A stretch of 64,000 nt of DNA. It comes from Takakia lepidozioides. Its lineage: Eukaryota > Streptophyta > Takakiopsida > Takakiales > Takakiaceae. Shown piece by piece: positions 1 through 9,019 of this stretch; the stretch's first letter is position 1; each line of letters begins with the position of its first letter. The stretch is taken from assembly GCA_030704615.1 (NCBI GenBank), contig CM060733.1, positions 3,660,001 to 3,724,000 of the forward strand, read 5' to 3'. Both the position numbers and the translations under genes were made by a program. Below the pieces are notes generated by a model. The model made no database searches, was not told where the DNA came from, and saw nothing but the letters and a program-made list of their open reading frames with translations.

Positions 1-435
1 TGGACACATGTATAGCAAATGTGGGAGCACTGAGGATGAGTGTTCAACACTATGGCTGAACGAGATTGTGCGTTTGCAGTGCGTGTGCAAGTCTGGCAGC
101 TTTGGATGCATCACCAAAGTTGGAATTGTAATAGATGCGATCCAAATGTGGGGAGCATCAAGGGTATGCCAAATGCCTCGTATGCCAAATGTGGGAGCAT
201 CAAGGGCAAACCTGGCAGCTCTGGAAAAAGGGAAGAGGTCCATGGCTTCATTGTCAAAGCTGGAATTCTACCTGATGTGATTCTGAACAATGCCCTCGTG
301 GACATGTATGCCAAATGTGGGAGCATCAAGGATGCGAAGGCAGTTTTCCAACACTATGGCTCTTGGAGTGATTTTGACATGTACCAGCGAAGGGGAGAAA
401 GTGGGGCCCTCAGTAGACGAGTTGAAAAGCACTAG
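1..435 (+). pseudogene. PPR (PLS-class) fragment, degenerate
   Basis: Decayed remains of a pentatricopeptide repeat gene, entering from the left edge. The clearest part, about 200-350, reads as a typical L/S unit: an ALEKGK segment, then KAGILPDVILNN, then ALVDMYAKCGSIKDAKAVF. Earlier parts (10-200) carry the same MYAKCGS and LAALEKGK phrases in shifting frames, with the phrase giving CGSI-like residues copied several times in a row. No complete gene, start or E/DYW end is visible. PPR proteins of this class bind organelle RNA; this piece cannot be functional. Confidence 0.8.
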
Positions 436-1372
436 TTAAAAAGCACTGGCGCTTGATAGGGTGGGGCAAAATTCAGGCTGGGGTGATCATTGATATCCCG
501 GACGCAATGTAAAAAAGACGGTTGTGAGTGAAGGACACCCGTAGCAAAAAAAACCCTGCTGTCTCAAAAAAGGAGGCAGTCACAAAGAACAAGGCACTTT
601 GTCCAAGCTTCTCGAATCTAGCAACAATGTGGACAGGGATTGAGTCATTGGGAACAATTTATGTAAGGTGGCGAAGAAAACCTTGTCTGAGGATCACTGG
701 ATATTTCTCTAGTACGGTTGGACTAGTAGAGATTGAAATCCGTGCTCAGCTCAGCTTCAGACTGTCTCATTGTGAAGGGTCACGGTTGACTGGACAGAAA
801 TGGGATTGACATTGCCGGGCTCCCAAATCTCTGAGACGACATGTGGTAGTTTTATCTATAGCTTCTCAAAGCAATTGTTTTACATTGTTCATTATAGTGT
901 GACATTCTCATAACGATATTGTCGTCAGCTGCATGAGCAGTGCATCTTTTTGGATTGTTGGTCCCCATAACCCTAATAACCTTTTGAACTTTTTAAATTC
1001 TCTAAACAAAAGTCTATGTGTTATGTCGTCCAGGGCATGTTGAATAGAGGTGGAAGTCATTTTATCCATCCATCTTCCACCTGGATGGTCAATGGGCCAA
1101 GTCATATCCACCTTGATGGTCAATGTGCCACGCCACATAGTTGCCCCAAATTCCTGTAGGACATCTGACACTCACCTCACACTCCATGACTCATTTGACA
1201 CTCATGTCAAATGCCCCATATGAATTATCTTGGTCAACATCTGTTGACCGTATGGGTGTCATTCGAGTGTGAAATTTGTAACACCATGTGGCTTTTCCTA
1301 CAATGATCCAAATCACACCTTGCCTCGTCTCACATGGGTGTAAGAAGAGCCGTTCAAAGTGCCAGGTGTGAA
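436..1372. other. Intergenic, no gene recognised
   Basis: No coding pattern that I can assign. Short open frames exist but none resembles a known family. Repeated phrases around CACTCCATGACTCATTTGACA at 1180-1240 look like simple local duplication. Confidence 0.5.
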
Positions 1373-1478
1373 CTATGGGTGGTGTTGGAAAAACCGGTTT
1401 CTGTAGTAGTGCAATTGCACTTGACTGAAGGGGTGATTTTTGACTGATTTTGGTGACAGTGGATGGAAATCAGAGTGC

Positions 1479-1690
1479 TGTCCTAATTCTGGGTTTGGGT
1501 GGTGGAGCTTCTCCAAAGCTTGAAGATGGAAGTGAATACGAATTTTAATGAGCTTGATGAGAGGGGCAGTCATGTGCACAAGTTTGTTCAGCATCTTAAA
1601 TTTGGACATGTTTGTTTGTTTCTCGTGGTGTGGCTTTGGATGGAGCCCTTGACGAACTTGCATGAATATTGTCAAAAGCTAGCCTTAACC
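1479..1690. repeat. Diverged repeat block, copy 1 (copy 2 at about 2255-2450)
   Basis: The stretch with GGTGGAGCTTCTCCAAAGCTTG and the phrase giving CATGTGCACAAGTTTGTTCAGC is matched, diverged, by 2275-2360 (GGTGGAGCTCCTTTGGAGCTTG; CATGCACAAGCTTGTTTAGCC). The best frame in copy 1 is a short charged peptide (ELLQSLKMEVNTNFNELDER) that could be coiled coil. The family is unknown to me; it could be part of a mobile element. Confidence 0.45.
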
Positions 1691-1905
1691 CACCAAGATC
1701 CAATCCCACGGTGGATGCTTGAAAGTTCATATATAGTGAATGTAAGGGTATTTGGTTATGTTGTTATTGATTGATGCGGTTTGTGAAAATTGAACATTGA
1801 AATGCAGATCCGCCATTTTTCTTCCAGAAAAAAAAAAACACGGGATCTGCATGTAACACCGTGGGGATGACCCACCCCTTTTTTTTGTGAAAAATTGAAC
1901 ATAGT

Positions 1906-1952
1906 TCTCAGAATTCGTCGCTAGTAGTGCGGAGCAACGCGAAGCCCTAGTT
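1906..1952. repeat. 47-bp sequence shared with 20543-20589
   Basis: By eye 46 of 47 positions match between the two sites about 18.6 kb apart. In both, one frame reads SEVVASSAEQREALVL or close to it, suggesting a piece of the same coding sequence, possibly a dispersed mobile element. Not assigned to a family. Confidence 0.6.
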
Positions 1953-2098
1953 CTAGCGACGACCGAAGGTCGAGAGCTAGTTTAGCGTAGAGCAGGAATA
2001 GGGTGCCATAGTGCCACATCATCGTCGCCACCTGTTGTAGCCACGTTTCGTATGTCGTCAATTTCTTTCTATCTGCCCGGATTGCCCGAAAAATCCGA

Positions 2099-2218
2099 AA
2101 ATAACTTCTTGAACGGTACTTCGTCGAGACTGACCCATTTCCTCCCTGCTTCTGTTTGATGTTCAAAGGAGAGAGAGAGAGCGCGAGCGCAATGGCTACA
2201 TAGGTTGATAAGGCCTGG
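2099..2218. repeat. About 120-bp repeat, copy 1 (copy 2 at 8790-8910)
   Basis: Runs from ATAACTTCTTGAACG through CCTGCTTCTGTTTGATGTTC and a GA-rich tract to ATAGGTTGATAAGGCCTGG. A near-identical copy with small indels lies at 8790-8910, next to PPR/PDF remnants. It appears to travel with the PPR-associated duplications. Confidence 0.7.
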
Positions 2219-2539
2219 CCACAAGATCGAGAACAGTATGGTGATGGAAGAGTTCAAAGTGCGGTTCTGGTGTAGAAGGTGGAGCTCCTTTGGAGCTTGC
2301 AGATGAAAGTGAGTATGACTCACAGTGACGCAGCCTTGTCATGCACAAGCTTGTTTAGCCTCTTGGACATGTTGAAATATTCCTCATTGTGTAGTGTCCA
2401 ATGAGCTCACAGTGACTCGCGTGAATGCTGTTGAAAACTAAACTAGAACTCCTTCAAAAAAGAACCTGTCACAGTTTTGATTGTGTCCGATTTTCGGGCA
2501 CAAACGTCTACAGTGCTGCCATGAAGTTTTGAAAGATCT

Positions 2540-2960
2540 CTATAATGGTGGGACAGCCGTAAAAGCAAAGTGTAGCTTTCGAAGTGTACAATGTGAAGAA
2601 GTTTGTCCGTTGTGCAAAAGTGGGCCCTTCATGATTTGTTCTTTGCCGTGTTGTTTACAATGTACTTGGGAGGGTCGGCTCGGTTTTTCAGGTGGTGCTT
2701 CAATCTATTGTGCCTCAGCTGCACCGTGGTGGTCCTCAGAGACCAATCAGTTATCACCCAACTACAGACACAAGCAGCGCACACAAGAAGTCCTTTGGGT
2801 TGGTGGTTGGTTGAATCCCCCTTCGGTGAAAGAAAAGCTAGCTGCCTTTATGACACAAGGTGAAGGACAATGTGGTGAGGGCACCTTCTTCTTCAACACA
2901 TTTAAGCCTGCTTTGTCCTCTTATCAGAATCTTATCAGACAATCGAGGCGAAAAGGAGAA
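2540..2960 (+). pseudogene. PDF-motif module (OSB-like exons), degenerate
   Basis: Remnant of two small exons seen intact near 50.7-51.2 kb. The first exon trace (about 2538-2565, GATCTCTATAATGGTGGGAC) is a frameshifted version of the DPSQWWDN coding phrase. The second, about 2740-2850, reads NYRHKQRTQEVLWVGGWLN then PPSVKEKL, matching the PDF motif of plant organellar single-stranded DNA-binding (OSB) proteins. It is followed by a tail phrase (GAGGGCACCTTCTTCTTCAAC) that recurs in other modules of this window. A LINE has landed just downstream. Confidence 0.65.
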
Positions 2961-3022
2961 TGCTTGTTAAACTTCAGAGAAGTAGACAACAAGATGCATC
3001 ACAAAGCTTTCTTGGAAATTGT

Positions 3023-3028
<6 letters not shown>

Positions 3029-3063
<35 letters not shown>
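3029..3063. repeat. (CT)n microsatellite
   Basis: An uninterrupted CT tract lying immediately 5' of the LINE; its end contributes to the target-site duplication. Confidence 0.9.
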
Positions 3064-3067
<4 letters not shown>

Positions 3068-3074
3068 CAGCACA
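3060..3074. repeat. Target-site duplication, left copy
   Basis: TCTCTCCCCAGCACA, identical to 7556-7570 on the other side of the LINE. Confidence 0.8.
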
Positions 3075-3905
3075 ATAAAAAATTTAGCTCCTATCAACAT
3101 CAACACTCCTCAGGGTGATCCCTGGGAATTGGTTACTTATGCCAAATCTAGGGCTTCATGTGTAGTTTTTGGGGTGAATCCCAGGATGGACGATGTGTCC
3201 TTTAAAACTACATGCTCTAGCTTAGGCTTGGATTTCATGGCTAATGGTACCATCTCGAGACTTGATAACAGGGGTACGTTGAAGGTTGCAATGACCAAAA
3301 GTGCTTCTAATAGAGTCCCGCATCAATTCAATCTCAAAGAAGTTCGTCCCTTGACTGGCTGGAGAGCGGTCTTAGACATTGGTGATTCAAACGGGCGCTC
3401 TAGGAAGACAACCAAGGGCAACAACTTCAACTTGAGAGTTTCTAATCGGTTTGATGCTCTGGATGAGGTTGAATCCAAACAGCCAGAAAGACAAGATGCC
3501 CCTAAGTGTACGGAACCTGAAGGATTTGGTACTCTGAATGGCTTACCAATCCTCAAGGTTTACACAAGACGAACAAATTCTATACACGGGGTAATTGTCC
3601 CCAAGCCGTCAGATGGACAGTCTGTCCTAAGTGTGCAGAGCCTGAACGTCGTGTAACTGAAGGATTTGGTACTCTAAATGGTTTACCAATCCTCAAAGTC
3701 TACACAAGACGAGCAAAATCTATACACGGGGTAATTGTCCCCAAGCAGTCTGACGGACAATCTGCCCCTATGTGTGCGGAGCCTGTGCGTCGTGTAACTG
3801 AAAGATTTGGTACCCTGAATGGTTTACCAATTCTCAAAGTTTACACAAGACGAGCAAAATCTACACATGGGGTAACTGTCCCCCCTTTGCAGAACGGTTG
3901 GCCGT
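3075..3905 (+). pseudogene. LINE ORF1-like region with internal 140-bp tandem repeats
   Basis: Open reading from about 3075 with no recognised domain (segments such as LGLDFMANGTISRLDNRGTL and GWRAVLDIGDSNGRSRK). It then enters three tandem copies of a unit encoding FGTLNGLPILKVYTRR, marked by ATTTGGT at 3524, 3664 and 3805. Spacing is 140 and 141 bases; since 140 is not a multiple of three, the tandem amplification itself changes the frame between units. The first unit lacks about 14 bases present in the others. The third unit runs in frame into the endonuclease. Confidence 0.6.
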
Positions 3906-3929
3906 CCAGGAGCAATCACAAGCTACCTA

Positions 3930-6900
3930 GACGACAAACAATTCACACGCAAAGGGCTGGCTTGCGGCTGGCCACTTTCAACTTCTCAGGGTTGACCAAC
4001 CAAAGGAAACAACTTGAAGTGGGACAAGTTCTTCGGACTAATGATATTCATATCTGTGCTGGGCAAGAAACATGGGAAACGTCGGATAAACTGGTTGGAG
4101 ATGTCATTGGTTATAAATGGGCAGGTAAGATGTGTACTCTCAAGGCAGCCTCTGCCAAACGCGGTCAAAAAGGGGTCGGATTCTTTGTCCGTGATTTCTT
4201 GTTTACCAATTGTGAAATTATCAACAAGGGTTTGAGGTACGAGCATAGTATCTGGCTAAAACTGAATTTGAAGGGCGGCATGAGTACAAAGGACCTCTTT
4301 GTTGGTTGTGTTTACATGCCCACAGAGGGGACCCTTAGTGCTGACGCAGACAAGGCCTTCGAAGATGTAAAGCTGGACTGTGCTTCGTTCCTTGCCAAAG
4401 GTCAGGTGGTACTATTGGGGGACTTCAATGCCCGGGTGGGCAAAGGGATCCATCAGGACGATATCATTGGACCTTTTGGTGAGGACGAGCTGAATTCTAA
4501 TGGCAGACGGTTAATTAACTGTCTAGAAGAGCTTCAGCTTTTGACCTTGAATAACAGGACAAGTGGTGACCAAGTGCAGTGGACTCGTGAGAAATCCCAA
4601 ACTGGGGAACGTTCCATTGTGGACTATATCATAATGGACAAAATTTTGTTCCCCCAGTGTGCCAATGTGTTGATCGACAGAACTGATTATTGGTACCTCT
4701 GACCACTTCCTGGTTTGGACTGAGATCAAAAGGTGTTTTCCCACCACCAAGAGATCTGTGAAACGTTCGATTTGGAAGTGGCGCATAGAAGAATTCCACA
4801 ATGAGGAGGTCAAGGCTGAGTACGTCCAGGCCTTGCAAGAGGCTCTCCCTCATTTTGTCCAATCGCTCCAAGAACTTCAGTCACGCTCTGTTAACGCAAG
4901 AAATGAAGTCGAAAGAGCAGTGGACTCTTGGGAGAGTTTCGTTTCCTCCGTGGCTGACAAGATCATTGGGAGGAAACTAATTGTCTGCGGTAGAGCAGTT
5001 AATTGGTGGACCAATGAGATTAAACTCAAGATAGCTGAGAGACGAGCCCTCTATAAAGAGTGCTGCAATTTGGAAACCAATAAAGAATTGTGGGCGAGGA
5101 GCTCCGTAAAGATATCAATCAGCTTGTTAGGTCTCAGAAGAAATTATACTGGGACAAGTTATACAGTGAAATAAACTCAAACCACCATGGTGGTAATGAC
5201 AAGAAATTTTGGTTGGCCCTTCAACGTTTGTACAAGCCGAAAAACGGTCAGCAAGTACAAGCGCTGAAGACTACTAAAGGTGCAGTGGTGACTTCATCGG
5301 TTGACATTGTCAAAACCTTTGAAACTCACTACAGTATCCTTGGCAGAACTTCTAGGTCTAACAGTGAGGGGTCTTCTGCTGAATGGAGGGACACAGTTGG
5401 AAAAACTGTTCCTATGATTCAAAACAGCCCTGATGAACTGGAGTATATTTCAATGGCTTATAATGCTCCCATTAGTTCTTCTGAGATTGTGGAAGCAATT
5501 GAACATTTAAATGGATATAAAGCTAGTGGACCTGATGGTATTGTCAACGAACTTATCCAGCACGGTGGCGATCCCATGATAGAGGCCCTAGTTCTCCTCT
5601 TTAACCTTATCTGGAAGACTGAAATGATCCCCTTTCGCTGGCGACAGGGGGTCATTGTCAGTCTATACAAGAAGGGTGACAGAGAAGAACCTGGGAACTA
5701 CCATGGCATCACGCTCCTCAATGCTGTTGGCAAGACATTATGCAAAGTTATAAGTACTCGTCTCGAGGTTGATCTAGAGTCTAGAGGTTGTTTCCACGAA
5801 GGCCAAGCTGGCTTTCGGCGAAACAGGGGCTGTGTGGATCATATCTTCACTCTAAGCCAGATTATCCAGGGAAGGAAAAAAGAAGGGAAACCCACTTATG
5901 TTTTTTTCCTGGATGTCAAAAAGGCTTATGACACAGTGTGGAGAGATGGCCTATGGTTCCGCCTTTGGTCTTGTGGGATCAAGGGAAAGATGTGGAGAGT
6001 TGTCCACAACTTGTATGCTCACACCAAAAGTTGTGTCACTGTTAACGGACAGAAGTCCAACTTCTTTGACATAGACCAAGGTGTAGCTCAAGGATGTACT
6101 CTCTCCCCTTTGCTCTTCAATGTTTTCATCAATCAACTCCTCGAGGATGTGGAAAGTGAGGGATTTGGGTTAAGGGTGGGTGATACCACCATACCAGCCC
6201 TTATGTTTGCGGATGACTTCGCAGGCATAGGGGAGACTCCAACCAATCTCCAGGAGTTGATTGATTGCGCGAAGAGATACTTTGATCTTTGGGGGCTAGA
6301 GGCTAATGTCAGCAAATGTGCAGTGGTAGCATTCAACGACAGAGGAGAGGGAGGAAGTGATCTTAAGTGGCAGTGGGGTAGCCAAGAGATCCCGGTCCTC
6401 CCTTCCTAAACTTACCTGGGCGTTGAGTTCTCCTCCAATTGTAATTGGGATGCACATATCCGGAAAGTTGTTCAAATTGGCAAGGGCAAAGCTCTGGGGC
6501 TCACTAAATTTGTCCACTGCAGAGGGGTCAACTCTGAGGTTAAGAAAACCATGCTTTGTCGCGTTATTAGACCTGCCTTGGAGTACAGATCTGCTATATG
6601 GGTTGATAACTCCAACCAGGCTAAGTCTCTAGAATCCATTCAAGTGGGGGTGCTTAAGGAGTGTATGTCAGCATGCTCCAAAACAGCCAATGTGGCTGTT
6701 CGGGGTGAGTTTGGCATTCCGTCCTTAAGCTCCCGACGAGATGAATTCAAGGTCAGATGGTGGGGTCAACTGCAACATATGCCCAACACCAGATATCCTA
6801 AGTTAATCGACTCTATATCTTGGAAACAGGACCGCCCTGTCAAACAAGCTAAGTCCTGGCAGAAGAGAGTAGAAGAGATCCTCAAGGACCTGGACCTGGA

Positions 6901-7549
6901 TCCGCAAGTCTTGACCCTGCTGGATAAATCTGACTTAGAGGCTGTAGTGTCCTCAGCCATGTCTGTTGCCATGATATTGTCTGATGAAAATGAAGTTAGG
7001 CAGAAAACTTCCCTGAACTTGTTTCCAGTCTGTGACATGGGGGAGGACATCTTGGATGACCTCAAGGGTCTACCCACTCTCGGCACTAGACTGAAATTTA
7101 AACTCAGGGCAGGAAGCCTACCTTTGAACAGCAAACTGAAGTAGAGAGGAAAGGGAGAGTGCAATTGCCCGTTGTGTGGGCAATCTGAAGACAGTATTCA
7201 TTTTCTGATACATTGTCCGGGGTTCTCTCACCAAAGAGACGCTCTCTTCAAATCTATCAAGGGAATTGTGCCTGTACCCCTGTTTACCAACTTTGAAAGT
7301 CTCAAGGCTGAGCCAAAAGCCCAGGCCCTCCTGAGGCCTAGTTTTTGGGCAAATCACACACAGCAGATTGATGCTTGTGTGAAGGGATTTCTAGAGGATA
7401 TCTGGAAAACCCGGATTAATTCTTTATATGGAGGTAAGTCTTACTACCAACGTCAGCCCCTGACAGAGGTAGGTTCTGTCCCTTTTGTTCCCGCTCAAAT
7501 TGGGCGTGGGGTCAATGGCCACAAGGCTACGGCAAACAACGTCTTATGA
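3930..7549 (+). pseudogene. LINE ORF2: endonuclease, reverse transcriptase, zinc-binding C-terminus
   Basis: Endonuclease motifs in order: ATFNFSGL, AGQETWE, LLGDFNARVG, SIVDYIIMD and GTSDHFLVW, the last in a new frame. Reverse transcriptase motifs: GFRRNRGCVDHI, FLDVKKAYDTVW, QGVAQGCTLSPLLFN and FADD (catalytic aspartates present). C-terminus: CPLCGQSEDSIHFLIHC. Four lesions: a frameshift near 4690, a frameshift near 5085, a TAA at 6407-6409 and a TAG at 7142-7144; from about 5090 to 7549 everything else is one frame. The element must have been active fairly recently on this evidence but cannot encode ORF2 protein now. Confidence 0.9.
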
Positions 7550-7555
7550 GTACAA

Positions 7556-7570
7556 TCTCTCCCCAGCACA
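7556..7570. repeat. Target-site duplication, right copy
   Basis: TCTCTCCCCAGCACA, identical to the left copy at 3060-3074. Confidence 0.8.
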
Positions 7571-7619
7571 TTTTTAAAGTCTTGGGACCAATTCAGAGTA
7601 GGAGCTAGTGTGTGATCAG

Positions 7620-8746
7620 TAGGGTTTGGGTGTTTGCTAGAAAAAATTCAGCTGTCATTGTCAGCTTCTAGCAGCAAGGGCAAGGTCTATGCATTAATGG
7701 TGCTGAGGAAGGGATAGCTGAAGGAGAGCAGGGATAGAGTGTGGGTCCAGATTCATCCAAGAGGGATGGATATCAGGCACAATAGTGCCCATGATTCCAT
7801 GTGGATTGATAGCTATAGGAAACCTGCATGGGTAGATGGTCAACTGGAAACAGCGGCAGCGACATATTTGAAATCAGATGCTCCACCATGGCCACAGCTT
7901 CCAAGGGAGGACCAAGAGAGGGAGTCCACAATACCGCTTCTGGCACTTCTGGGCACGTGAGGATGCTATGTGAGGCAGGGCAACTGAAAGAGGCTCTACA
8001 GATTTTGAAGGGTTTCAGCAGATTCAGCAGATTCAGATACTTATGTTTGTCTCTTGCATAAGTGCATCAAGATGAAAGGCCTAGAAGCCGGAAAACAGGT
8101 GCATGCTCACATTATCCAAAGTGGATTCAAGCCCAACGTTTTTCTATGCAACACCCTTGTTAACATGTATGTGAAGTGTGGGAGCATTGTGGATGCACAC
8201 TGAGTGTTCAACAAAATGCCTGAACAAGGTGTGATCACGTGGAATATAATGATGGCTGAACGAGATGTGATCTCGTGGAACGCAATGATCACTGGATATG
8301 CTCAGCGTGGGTGCGGGATGAAGGCTTTGGAGACCTATGAGCAAATGATTCAGGAAGGGTTGAACCCAGACCAGGTCACATTCGTTTCCATTTTCAATGT
8401 GTGTGCAAGCCTGGAAAAGGGCAAAGAGGTCCATGGTGATATTGTCAAAGCTGGAATTGTACCAGATGTCATTCTAAACAATGCCCTTATTGACATGTAT
8501 GCCACAGGCGGAAGCACTGAAGATGCAAAGGGAGTGTTCGTCAGGATGGCTGAACGAAATGTGGTATCATGGAGTGCTATGATTGCAGGATATGCACAAC
8601 ATGCGTGTGGGATTGATACTGCCAATGTGACAACAAGAAAGTATCCCGAAACAGGTAACATAGACGAGGAGAAGCTGTGGAATGAATACTTTTCTGACCC
8701 CAGTCAATGGTGGGACAATCGAGGCAAGAAGATGAATGTCTGTTAG
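7620..8746 (+). pseudogene. PDF-exon plus PPR pseudogene ending in a second PDF exon
   Basis: About 7740-7860 matches a PDF second exon (DSMWIDSYRKPAWVDGQL). It is followed by the usual linker and PPR start (VRMLCEAGQLKEALQIL, 7958-8015), then PPR units to about 8610. In-frame stops and shifts occur at about 8060 and at 8201-8203 (TGA in the VDAHQVF phrase). The open frame 8204-8746 is odd: after SAMIAGYAQHACG it passes directly into EEKLWNEYFSDPSQWWDNRG, a PDF first exon. So a PPR tract has been joined to the 5' part of another module. Not expected to be functional. Confidence 0.8.
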
Positions 8747-8789
8747 ATTACAGAGAGTAGCAGGCGCAATTGAGCATAGGAACTGTGGA

Positions 8790-8910
8790 AAATAACTTCT
8801 TGAACGAAGTAACCCTTCGTCGAGACTGACCCTTTTCTTCCCTGCTTCTGTTTGATGTTCAAAGGAGAGAGAGAGAGAGCACAATGGCTACATAGGTTGA
8901 TAAGGCCTGG
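8790..8910. repeat. About 120-bp repeat, copy 2
   Basis: Near copy of 2099-2218, with a few extra bases after TTGAACG and a slightly different GA tract. Confidence 0.7.
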
Positions 8911-9019
8911 CATTTAGAACAGGTTTAGATAGGTTTGGCTTGCCGAGGCGATCTATAATATACAGCCATGAAGTGTCAAGAAGGGTTAGAAAGAGCTCAA
9001 CTGTGCAGAGGGCATTTCT

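Larger units (their letters stand above)
3075..7555 (+). mobile_element. APE-type non-LTR retrotransposon (LINE), nearly full length, inactive
   Basis: A LINE bounded by a perfect 15-bp duplication (3060-3074 and 7556-7570). Order: an ORF1-like region without a visible ATG (5' truncation likely), a tandem repeat of about 140 bp (about 3500-3905), an APE-like endonuclease, a reverse transcriptase and a C-terminal CX2CX7HX4C zinc-binding segment. There is no poly-A tail at the 3' end. The reverse transcriptase motifs resemble animal-type clades rather than the usual plant L1, but I cannot fix the clade by eye. It inserted between PDF-motif remnants (2.5-2.9 kb) and PPR remnants (7.6-8.7 kb). 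The open frame at 2481-3656 is a chance fusion of flanking sequence and element. Confidence 0.88.

Noticed and set aside
2481-3656. 391-codon open frame as one gene
   Set aside because: It crosses the LINE insertion border at 3074/3075 and the CT microsatellite, so it is a chance fusion of PDF-module remnants and LINE ORF1.
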